10,435 nucleotides of DNA from NCBI GenBank assembly GCA_031254155.1, contig JAIRVA010000171.1:1-10435 (forward strand), given 5' to 3'. The position numbers and the translations under genes were made by a program. Of the stretch, positions 4,990-10,435 are shown one piece after another. Each line of letters begins with the position of its first letter. Position 1 is the first letter of the stretch. Under the pieces are notes generated by a model that worked only from the letters and a program-made list of their open reading frames with translations, ran no database searches and had not been told where the DNA came from. Source of the stretch: Propionibacteriaceae bacterium. GTDB lineage: Bacteria > Actinomycetota > Actinomycetes > Propionibacteriales > Propionibacteriaceae.

Positions 4990-7617
4990 TTACCGCAGGG
5001 CGGCCTGGGCGGCAGCCAAGCGGGCGATGGGCACCCGGAAGGGCGAGCAGGACACGTAGTCCAGGCCCGTCCGGTAGCAGAACTCGACGGACGACGGGTC
5101 ACCGCCGTGCTCGCCGCAGATGCCGAGGTGCAGGTCAGGGTTGGCACCCCGGCCGAGCTTCGCCGCCATCTCCACGAGCTTGCCAACGCCAGTCTGGTCG
5201 AGCTTGGCGAACGGGTCGTTCTCGAAGATCTTCTTCTCGTAGTACGCGTCGAGGAAGTTCCCGGCGTCGTCACGGGAGAACCCGAACGTCATCTGCGTGA
5301 GGTCGTTCGTACCGAAGGAGAAGAACGCCGCCTCCCCCGCGATCGCGTCCGCGGTCAGAGCCGCACGCGGGATCTCGATCATCGTACCGACAAGGTACTT
5401 CAGCTCGACACCCGACTCGGCGATGATCTTGTCGGCGGTCGCGGTGATAATGTGCTTGACATACGCCAGCTCCTTCACCTCGCCCACCAGCGGGATCATG
5501 ATCTCGGGGACCACCGTCCACTCGGGGTGGCGCTTCTGGACGTTGATCGCGGCCTCGATGATGGCCTGGGTCTGCATGACGCCGATTTCGGGGTACGTGA
5601 CGTCCAGGCGGCAGCCACGGTGGCCCATCATCGGGTTGAACTCATGCAGGGAAGCGATCTTGCCCTTGAGGGCCTGGACGGCGATACCCATGTCGGCGGC
5701 CAGAGCCTCGATGTCGCCCTCGTCCGTCGGCAGGAACTCGTGCAGCGGCGGGTCGAGCAACCGGACGGTGACGGGGTACCCCTCCATCGCCTCGTAAATG
5801 CCCTCGAAGTCGCCGCGCTGCATCGGCAGGAGCTTGGCCAGGGCGGCCTCGCGCTGCTCGACGGTGTCGGAGACGATCATCTCGCGGATGGCCGCGATGC
5901 GGTCCGGCTCGAAGAACATGTGCTCGGTCCGGCACAGCCCGATGCCCTCGGCCCCGAAGGAGCGCGCCTGCTGGGCGTCGTGCGGGGTATCGGCGTTCGT
6001 CCGTACCTTCATCGTCCGGACGGCGTCCGCCCAGCCCATGATGCGGCCGAAGTCGCCACCGATCTCGGCGGGTACGGTCGCGATCTGCTGGCCGTACACG
6101 TTGCCCGTCGAACCGTCGAGGGAGATCCAGTCCCCCTCCTTGAACTCGGCCCCGCCGAGCGTGAACGACTTCTCGTCCGCGCCGAAGCGGATGTCGCCGA
6201 GGCCGGCCACACAGCACGTACCCATGCCGCGCGCGACCACGGCCGCGTGGGAGGTCATGCCGCCACGGGCGGTCAGGATGCCCTGGGCGTGGTGCATGCC
6301 CTCGATGTCTTCGGGCGATGTCTCCAGACGGACCAGGATGACGGCCTTGCCCTGCTTGACGGTCCACTCGGTTGCCACCTCGGCGGTGAACACGACCTGG
6401 CCGGTCGCGGCACCCGGGGAGGCCGGCAGGCCCTTGCCAATCGGCTTCGCAGCCTTGAGGGCCGCGGTGTCGAACTGCGGGTGGAGCAGGGCGTCGATCT
6501 GCTTGGGATCGATCATGGCCACGGCCTCGTTCTCGGTGATCCGGCCCTCGTCGACCAGGTCGGAGGCGATGCGGAAGGCGGCGGCGGCGGTGCGCTTGCC
6601 GTTACGGGTCTGCAGCATGTACAGCTTGCCGTCCTCGATCGTGAACTCCATGTCCTGCATGTCGCGGTAGTGGCCCTCGAGCTTGGCGACGATGTCGACG
6701 AACTGGTTGTAGACCGCCGGGTTCTCGTCGCGGAGCTGGTCGATTGTTTCGGGGGTACGGATGCCGGCCACGACGTCCTCGCCCTGCGCGTTCATGAGGA
6801 ACTCGCCGAACAGGCCCTTCTCGCCCGTTGACGGGTTGCGGGAGAAGGCCACGCCCGTACCGGACGTGTCACCCAGGTTGCCGAACACCATCGACTGGAC
6901 GTTGACGGCCGTACCCCAGTCGCCCGGGATGTCGTTCATGCGGCGGTAATAGATGGCGCGCGGGTTGTTCCAGGAGCGGAACACGGCCTTGATAGCGCCA
7001 AACATCTGGTCAATCGGGTCGGACGGGAAGTCTTCGCCGATCTTGTCTTTGTACACGGCCTTGAACTGCTCCGCGAGTTCCTTGAGGTCGTCGGCGGTCA
7101 GCTCGACGTCCTGCGTCACGCCGCGGGCTTCCTTCATCTTGTCGATGAGCTTTTCGAAGTACGACTTGCCCACCTCCATGACGACATCCGAGTACATCTG
7201 GATGAAGCGGCGGTACGAATCCCAGGCCCAACGCGGGTTGCCCGACTTGCGGATCAGCGTCTCGACGACGGTCTCGTTGATGCCGAGGTTGAGGATGGTG
7301 TCCATCATGCCCGGCATGGAGGCGCGGGCGCCCGACCGGACCGACACCAGCAGCGGGTTCTCCGCATCGCCGAACTTCTTGCCCAGCAGCGCCTCCAGGC
7401 GGACGAGGTGCTCCATGATCTCGGCGCGGATCGCGTCGGAGATCGTCTCACCGTCGTCGTAGTACTGCGTGCAGGCTTCGGTTGTGATCGTGAAACCCTG
7501 CGGGACCGGCATGCCCAGGTTGGTCATCTCGGCGACGTTCGCCCCCTTGCCGCCGAGCAGGTTCTTCATCGACGCGGCGCCCTCGGTGAAGTCATAGACA
7601 TATTTCTTGTCAGTCAT
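4990..7617 (-). CDS. ppdK: Pyruvate, phosphate dikinase
   Basis: This 875-residue enzyme interconverts pyruvate, ATP and phosphate with phosphoenolpyruvate, AMP and pyrophosphate in the cytoplasm; its length is typical. The N-terminal nucleotide-binding part shows LLGGKGANVAEM (20-31), GMMDTILNLG (103-112) and FGNLGDTSGTGVAFSRNPSTG (245-265). The swivelling phosphohistidine domain has GGMTSHAAVVARG, where His457 corresponds to the catalytic His455 of the Clostridium enzyme. The C-terminal PEP-binding barrel has FFSFGTNDLTQMTFGF and GICGEHGGD, with catalytic Cys834. All catalytic residues are present. The ATG at 7617 matches the family's start (MTDKKYVYDF); a longer open frame upstream is not family-like. 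The AAGGAG (7632-7637) is 14 bases from the ATG, further than usual. It serves gluconeogenic or reversible glycolytic flux. No PPDK regulatory-protein gene is adjacent. Confidence 0.97.
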   Translation of the reverse strand: MTDKKYVYDFTEGAASMKNLLGGKGANVAEMTNLGMPVPQGFTITTEACTQYYDDGETISDAIRAEIMEHLVRLEALLGKKFGDAENPLLVSVRSGARASMPGMMDTILNLGINETVVETLIRKSGNPRWAWDSYRRFIQMYSDVVMEVGKSYFEKLIDKMKEARGVTQDVELTADDLKELAEQFKAVYKDKIGEDFPSDPIDQMFGAIKAVFRSWNNPRAIYYRRMNDIPGDWGTAVNVQSMVFGNLGDTSGTGVAFSRNPSTGEKGLFGEFLMNAQGEDVVAGIRTPETIDQLRDENPAVYNQFVDIVAKLEGHYRDMQDMEFTIEDGKLYMLQTRNGKRTAAAAFRIASDLVDEGRITENEAVAMIDPKQIDALLHPQFDTAALKAAKPIGKGLPASPGAATGQVVFTAEVATEWTVKQGKAVILVRLETSPEDIEGMHHAQGILTARGGMTSHAAVVARGMGTCCVAGLGDIRFGADEKSFTLGGAEFKEGDWISLDGSTGNVYGQQIATVPAEIGGDFGRIMGWADAVRTMKVRTNADTPHDAQQARSFGAEGIGLCRTEHMFFEPDRIAAIREMIVSDTVEQREAALAKLLPMQRGDFEGIYEAMEGYPVTVRLLDPPLHEFLPTDEGDIEALAADMGIAVQALKGKIASLHEFNPMMGHRGCRLDVTYPEIGVMQTQAIIEAAINVQKRHPEWTVVPEIMIPLVGEVKELAYVKHIITATADKIIAESGVELKYLVGTMIEIPRAALTADAIAGEAAFFSFGTNDLTQMTFGFSRDDAGNFLDAYYEKKIFENDPFAKLDQTGVGKLVEMAAKLGRGANPDLHLGICGEHGGDPSSVEFCYRTGLDYVSCSPFRVPIARLAAAQAALR

Positions 7618-7666
7618 CGTGGATCTAGAATCTCCTTGAATAGAAGCTCCGTCGTACTTGCTTCGT

Positions 7667-7770
7667 GGTTCGGTCCGAACCCCGGTTGGTACCGGCGGAG
7701 CTGTGCCCGGTACCGTTCGAATGTGCAACCCAACTCTACTCCCACTGAGGGGCCGTTGTCGCACCGAACC
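7667..7770 (-). promoter_or_regulatory. ppdK leader: candidate promoter and inverted repeats
   Basis: On the ppdK strand a GCGACA (7757-7762) and TAGAGT (7733-7738) pair, 18 bases apart, is a fair -35/-10 candidate, giving a leader of about 110 bases. The leader holds two dyads. GGTTCGG-T-CCGAACC is a perfect palindrome (7667-7681), and its half-site recurs as ACCGAACC at 7763-7770. GGTACCGG (7688-7695) and CCGGTACC (7707-7714) form an inverted repeat with an 11-base spacer. These could be operator sites or RNA structure controlling ppdK. Confidence 0.4.
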
Positions 7771-7811
7771 GGGCGCGGGGCAGGGCGCGAAACAGGGGTA
7801 CGAGCGGGGGG

Positions 7812-8225
7812 TCAAGCGGCCTTGAAGGGGTTCTCGACGCGGACCCCGCGGATGACCTGGCCGTCGGTGAGATCTTCGGTCAGTAAGGTGGTACAACCGG
7901 CCGTCGCGGCGGCTTCGATGATGAGCGCGTCCCAGTAGGACAGTTGGTAGCGCTGGGAGGTACTGATGGCCTGGGCGACCAGCGGCCCGGTAAGCGGGAC
8001 AACGGTCTGCGCGAGTAGGTAGTTCACGGCCTCGGCCGCCGCGGTGGCTGGTAGGGGTACACTCAACTTCCGAGTTGTCGTCACGTAGAACTCACCCAAG
8101 ACCTGCGTACTGACAACCAATGAATGCGTCTTCACCAACTCGCGCGCCGCCGCCTGCTTGCTCGGATTCCTGTCGTCGAAAACGTAGACCAATATATTGG
8201 TGTCAAAGAACACGCCAGCGCTCAT
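7812..8225 (-). CDS. PIN-domain toxin (VapC-type), second TA module
   Basis: This 137-residue PIN-domain protein is a probable endoribonuclease toxin. Asp8 lies in FFDTNILVY, Glu45 in VLGEFYV, Asp99 in YWDALIIEAA and Asp118 in LLTEDLTDG, so the full acidic set is present, unlike in the other VapC of this window. The LSYWDALIIEAA and LTEDL patterns place it in the PIN subgroup common in actinobacteria. I chose the ATG at 8225 (MSAGVFFDTN) because it is nearest to the conserved motif. The frame is open to 8294, but that extra part is proline-rich and unlike PIN proteins. The start lies inside the upstream ORF (23-base overlap) and has only a weak ribosome site, so translational coupling is likely. 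ppdK follows about 195 bases downstream. Confidence 0.88.
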   Translation of the reverse strand: MSAGVFFDTNILVYVFDDRNPSKQAAARELVKTHSLVVSTQVLGEFYVTTTRKLSVPLPATAAAEAVNYLLAQTVVPLTGPLVAQAISTSQRYQLSYWDALIIEAAATAGCTTLLTEDLTDGQVIRGVRVENPFKAA

Positions 8226-8448
8226 GAAGTTCGTCCCGGGTCCAATTGTGTCCTTCGGGACCGGAACTGGCGTGGGAGCTTCTGGCAAGGGCAAGGAGGC
8301 GGTCGGTCGCCTCGCGCCACCGCTTGTCAGGTTCGGCAGGGGACGCGTCCTTGGTCAGAAACTCCCGGCCGTCGGCGTTCGTGGAGGTATCCTCATCGAC
8401 GGCACCCCGCAGGGTGTCGGGGTCAGCAGCGAAAATGACGTCTGTCAT
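8203..8448 (-). CDS. Probable antitoxin of the second TA module
   Basis: This 81-residue protein lies directly upstream of the PIN toxin and overlaps its start by 23 bases, the position of an antitoxin. The N-terminus MTDVIFAADPDTLRGAVDED is not a recognisable VapB, Phd or MazE DNA-binding motif. The middle (about 30-60) is charged and helix-prone, and the C-terminus NWTRDELHERW could be the toxin-binding tail. It begins with ATG at 8448, has no Shine-Dalgarno, and follows a -10-like TAATCT by six bases, fitting a leaderless mRNA. The call rests on position and size, not on family resemblance. Confidence 0.62.
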   Translation of the reverse strand: MTDVIFAADPDTLRGAVDEDTSTNADGREFLTKDASPAEPDKRWREATDRLLALARSSHASSGPEGHNWTRDELHERWRVL

Positions 8449-8460
8449 GACTTCAGATTA
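8449..8460 (-). promoter_or_regulatory. Predicted leaderless promoter of the second TA module
   Basis: On the reverse strand TAATCT (8455-8460) is preceded by TGT, an extended -10 pattern, and followed by six bases and the antitoxin ATG. This is the spacing of leaderless transcription. No good -35 is seen. Confidence 0.5.
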
Positions 8461-8524
8461 ACATGGGCCGGTGGAAACCGGACGAGGGTGTCGTCGGCCG
8501 TAGCTGGCGTGCAGGTTCCTCGTG

Positions 8525-8536
8525 TAGGGTGACAGC
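8525..8536 (+). promoter_or_regulatory. Predicted leaderless -10 box of rlmA
   Basis: TAGGGT (8525-8530) is followed by six bases and the GTG start at 8537. No Shine-Dalgarno lies before the GTG. This start gives the correct family N-terminus. Confidence 0.45.
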
Positions 8537-9436
8537 GTGTCCGCCGTACCGCGCCTTGATGTGTTGTGTTGCCCGTTGTGCGGGCGGGGACTGGGGGCGG
8601 GTGAGGCCGGGTCCGCGCGGAGTGCGCGGTGTGAACATGGACATTGTTTCGACATCGCGCGGCAGGGGTACGTCTCGCTGGTGACCGGCGCGGGCGTACG
8701 GGGTGACACGGCGGCGATGGTCCGGGCGCGAACGTCTTTCCTCGCCAGCGGGGTGTACGAACCCATCGCGCGAGAGGTGGCCGAGGTGATAGGGGACCAT
8801 GTCCTGCCGCCACCCGCCGAACTCCGGGATGAGACACCGGCCGGTCGTCCCGCCCGTGTCGCGACCGGCCCCCTTCTGGCCGACCTCGGGGGCGGGACGG
8901 GGTACTACTCGGCGTACGTACTCAACCACGTCCCGGAATTCGAGGGTGTTCTGCTCGACGCCTCGGCCCCCGCGGCCAAGGTGGCGGTACGAGCCCACCC
9001 CCGGTTGACCGTGGCGACCGCCGACCTGTGGCGGGCGATCCCCCTGCCGACCGCCAACGTCGACGTCGCCCTTGTGGTCTTCGCCCCGCGCAACCCGGCC
9101 GAGATCGCGCGTATCCTCAAGTCAGACGGCATATGTGTCGTGGCCACCCCGCAGCCAGATCACTTGGCCGAACTGCGGGCGGTCGTACCCCTGCTCGGTA
9201 TCGAGCCCGACAAAGGGACCCGGTTGGAGAGCCAGTTCGCGGGGTTCGGTCGTTTTGAAACACGTTTCGTGACGTACCAGACGGCTCTCGACCCGACCGC
9301 GATCGCCGAGGTCATCGGGATGGGACCGAGTGCCTACCACCTCTCGCCCGCCAACATCGCGGACCGGGCGGCTGCGGCGGGCCGGCGCCTGGTCACCGTG
9401 TCCGTCGCGGTCGACGTTTTCACCCGCGGGGCGTGA
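8537..9436 (+). CDS. rlmA: 23S rRNA (guanine-N1)-methyltransferase, RlmA family
   Basis: This 299-residue protein matches RlmA-type enzymes, which use S-adenosylmethionine to methylate N1 of G745 or G748 in helix 35 of 23S rRNA; Gram-positive members usually act on G748, as TlrB does. The N-terminal zinc site is CPLCG (Cys12, Cys15) plus CEHGH (Cys32, His36), followed by the family motif FDIARQGYVSL (38-48). The SAM-binding motif I is LLADLGGGTGYY (113-124), where the usual DxGCG carries Gly for Cys. GMGPSAYH (261-268) matches the conserved C-terminal motif. Residues about 95-112 form a Pro/Arg/Thr-rich insert between the zinc and catalytic domains. Start GTG at 8537 gives the right N-terminus. 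Sure of the family; the target base (745 or 748) is inferred. Confidence 0.93.
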   Translation: MSAVPRLDVLCCPLCGRGLGAGEAGSARSARCEHGHCFDIARQGYVSLVTGAGVRGDTAAMVRARTSFLASGVYEPIAREVAEVIGDHVLPPPAELRDETPAGRPARVATGPLLADLGGGTGYYSAYVLNHVPEFEGVLLDASAPAAKVAVRAHPRLTVATADLWRAIPLPTANVDVALVVFAPRNPAEIARILKSDGICVVATPQPDHLAELRAVVPLLGIEPDKGTRLESQFAGFGRFETRFVTYQTALDPTAIAEVIGMGPSAYHLSPANIADRAAAAGRRLVTVSVAVDVFTRGA

Positions 9437-9491
9437 AACGGGGTCGTTCCGGGGGCCCGGACCGGTCGCGGGTGTCCAGGCGGACGCGAGT

Positions 9492-9503
9492 TAAACTGAG
9501 CCC
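9492..9503 (+). promoter_or_regulatory. Predicted leaderless -10 box
   Basis: TAAACT (9492-9497) is followed by six bases and the ATG at 9504, with no Shine-Dalgarno between. The gene may therefore have its own leaderless transcript in addition to read-through from rlmA. Confidence 0.45.
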
Positions 9504-9869
9504 ATGGAGACCATTGATGAGTACATCGCCCAGTTCTCGCCGGAAGTACGGGACGTGCTTGAGCGGGTCCGGGCCGTGATCCGGGCGGTCGCCCCGGAGG
9601 CGGAGGAACGGATCAGCTATCAGATGCCGACGTTTCGGCAGGGCCGTAACCTCATCCATTTTGCGGCTTGCGCGGGTCACCTCGGGATCTATCCCGGCGG
9701 CGAGGCACCGGCTTTCTTCGCTGACAAGCTCAGAGACTACAGTTGGGACAAGGGTACGATCCGGTTCCCGTGGAACAAACCCATCCCCTACGACCTCATC
9801 GCCGAGATCACCCGCCACCGCGTCGAGGTCGAGACCGCCCGCTCCGTTCGGAAGAGTGTGCGTTCGTGA
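9504..9869 (+). CDS. DUF1801 (YdhG-like) protein
   Basis: This 121-residue protein is a DUF1801/YdhG-type cytoplasmic protein. The family signature is present: an N-terminal helix (METIDEYIAQFSPEVRDVLE), ISYQMPTFRQG (37-47) and HFAACAGHLGIYPG (52-65), then KGTIRFPWNKPIPYDLIAEI (83-102) at the C-terminus. A Bacillus relative (Fra) has been described as an iron chaperone with frataxin-like fold; whether that applies here is unknown. The length is usual. It follows rlmA by 67 bases on the same strand. Confidence 0.9.
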   Translation: METIDEYIAQFSPEVRDVLERVRAVIRAVAPEAEERISYQMPTFRQGRNLIHFAACAGHLGIYPGGEAPAFFADKLRDYSWDKGTIRFPWNKPIPYDLIAEITRHRVEVETARSVRKSVRS

Positions 9870-9897
9870 GTCGTCTACCACCCCCAAGCGCCCACTC

Positions 9898-10065
9898 TTA
9901 GGACACGGTCGTTAATAAATGGTGCAGGTGGCGGTTTCGGGGCGGGATGCCTGGTAAGGCGGAGTGCCCGGAGGCGTAGTGGAGCTACGCCGGAGTGGCT
10001 GACAACGCGATCAGGCGCCCGATCCCGGAAGCGACACGCGACAGTTATTAACGACCGTGTCCTTA
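9898..10065. mobile_element. MITE-like foldback element with 18-bp terminal inverted repeats and TTA duplication
   Basis: GGACACGGTCGTTAATAA (9901-9918) recurs inverted at 10045-10062 with no mismatch, bounding a 162-bp element. TTA stands directly outside each end (9898-9900 and 10063-10065), as expected for a 3-bp target duplication. The interior has no ORF of useful size. It is an imperfect palindrome: CGGGAT pairs with ATCCCG, GCCTG with CAGGC, and GGCGTAG with CTACGCC around a TGGAG loop at the centre. It would need a transposase from elsewhere. The right-hand TTA provides the TAA stop of the DedA-like gene, so that gene is not disrupted. The element may also act as a terminator between the two convergent genes. 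Confidence 0.85.
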
Positions 10066-10435
10066 GCTGGCCTCGGTGTAATCGGGCTGAGAGGCGGGAG
10101 AGGCGGGGGCGGGTTTCGCCCGGCGACGGAGAATGAGTACGGTGACAAGGCCCGCCACGACCAGCAGTGCCACGACGGGCAGCCACCACGCCTGCCGGGC
10201 CAGCGTCACGAGGCCGGCGACGGCGGCCAGCCCGCCGGCGGCGTACACACAACCCCAGGCGATCCAACCGGGGACGGCCGCCAGCGTGTACCGAGGCCAG
10301 CGCCAGCCGAGCAGACCCGCCGTCAGTTGAACAGCAGTTTGGAAACCGACGGTCAGGAAGCTCACCGGGATGACGGGCCAGCCCCAGCGCTCCAGCTGGC
10401 GTACGACGCGTCTTTCCTTGTCATCAGCCAATTTC
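10063..10435 (-). CDS. DedA/VTT-like membrane protein, 5' end outside window
   Basis: The reverse strand is open from the right edge to a TAA at 10063-10065 (123 codons visible). The pattern WPVIPVSFLTVGFQTAVQLT, then AGLLGWRWPRYTLAAVPGWI and AWGCVYAAGG, resembles the C-terminal half of the VTT (SNARE-associated, DedA) domain, whose members act as lipid or undecaprenyl-phosphate carriers in the inner membrane. Hydrophobic segments lie at about 10320-10380, 10200-10290 and 10130-10195, and the tail is short, Arg/Pro/Ser-rich and soluble. An in-frame TTG at 10431 could be a start, but the N-terminal half of the domain would then be missing, so the gene most likely continues beyond the window. 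The stop codon coincides with the MITE target duplication. Confidence 0.7.
   Translation of the reverse strand, partial: KLADDKERRVVRQLERWGWPVIPVSFLTVGFQTAVQLTAGLLGWRWPRYTLAAVPGWIAWGCVYAAGGLAAVAGLVTLARQAWWLPVVALLVVAGLVTVLILRRRAKPAPASPASQPDYTEAS

Noticed and set aside
5107..6831. 574-codon open frame on the plus strand opposite ppdK
   Set aside because: Mirror of the GC-skewed ppdK gene in another frame; composition is Arg/Leu/His/Asp-rich with no domain, and it has no ribosome site.
7618..7896. 93-codon N-terminal extension of ppdK in the same frame
   Set aside because: The extension is Arg/Pro-rich and unlike the family. The ATG at 7617 gives the family start MTDKKYVYDF, and the extension overlaps the stop region of the PIN toxin gene.
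9448..9461. TCCGGG/CCCGGA dyad after rlmA as a terminator
   Set aside because: The loop is too small and no T tract follows; the next gene is on the same strand with its own -10.

Overview
The window looks like a chromosomal segment of a high-GC Gram-positive actinobacterium. The support is strong GC bias at third codon positions, many -10 boxes sitting six or seven bases before a start codon (leaderless transcription), lipoproteins with short lipobox signals, VapBC modules and actinobacterial protein families. A propionibacterial relative is plausible because pyruvate phosphate dikinase is prominent there, but that is a guess. There are no tRNA, rRNA or CRISPR features.

Left part (1-1640): a leftward lipoprotein gene runs off the window edge. 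Upstream of it is what looks like the 3' remnant of a truncated gene. Then comes a VapB/VapC toxin-antitoxin pair bracketed by two copies of a ~123-bp structured repeat; the VapC carries Asn where the family has its third catalytic Asp. The right-hand repeat also forms the promoter region of a rightward AAA ATPase with a DUF4143-type nuclease-like C-terminus (1642-2874).

Middle (2875-4990): a small leftward lipoprotein and a short leaderless acidic gene that may be an antitoxin relative are followed by the most striking locus. A promoter has an 11-C run between its -35 TTGACA and its -10. It drives a secreted protein with a hydrophobic C-terminal segment, overlapped by a three-helix membrane protein. 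This resembles a secreted membrane-active effector with its immunity partner, under possible phase-variable control. A strong bidirectional hairpin separates it from ppdK.

Right part (4990-10435): leftward ppdK (pyruvate phosphate dikinase) has inverted repeats in its leader. A second leftward toxin-antitoxin pair follows, with an intact PIN catalytic set. Divergent from it are rightward rlmA-type 23S rRNA methyltransferase and a DUF1801 protein, both apparently leaderless. A 162-bp MITE-like foldback element with 18-bp terminal inverted repeats and a TTA duplication sits at the stop codon of a leftward DedA/VTT-like membrane protein gene that runs off the right edge.

The housekeeping genes are ppdK, rlmA, the DUF1801 gene and the DedA-like gene. 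The accessory content is two toxin-antitoxin modules, the DUF4143 ATPase, the putative phase-variable secreted pair, the structured repeats and the MITE.
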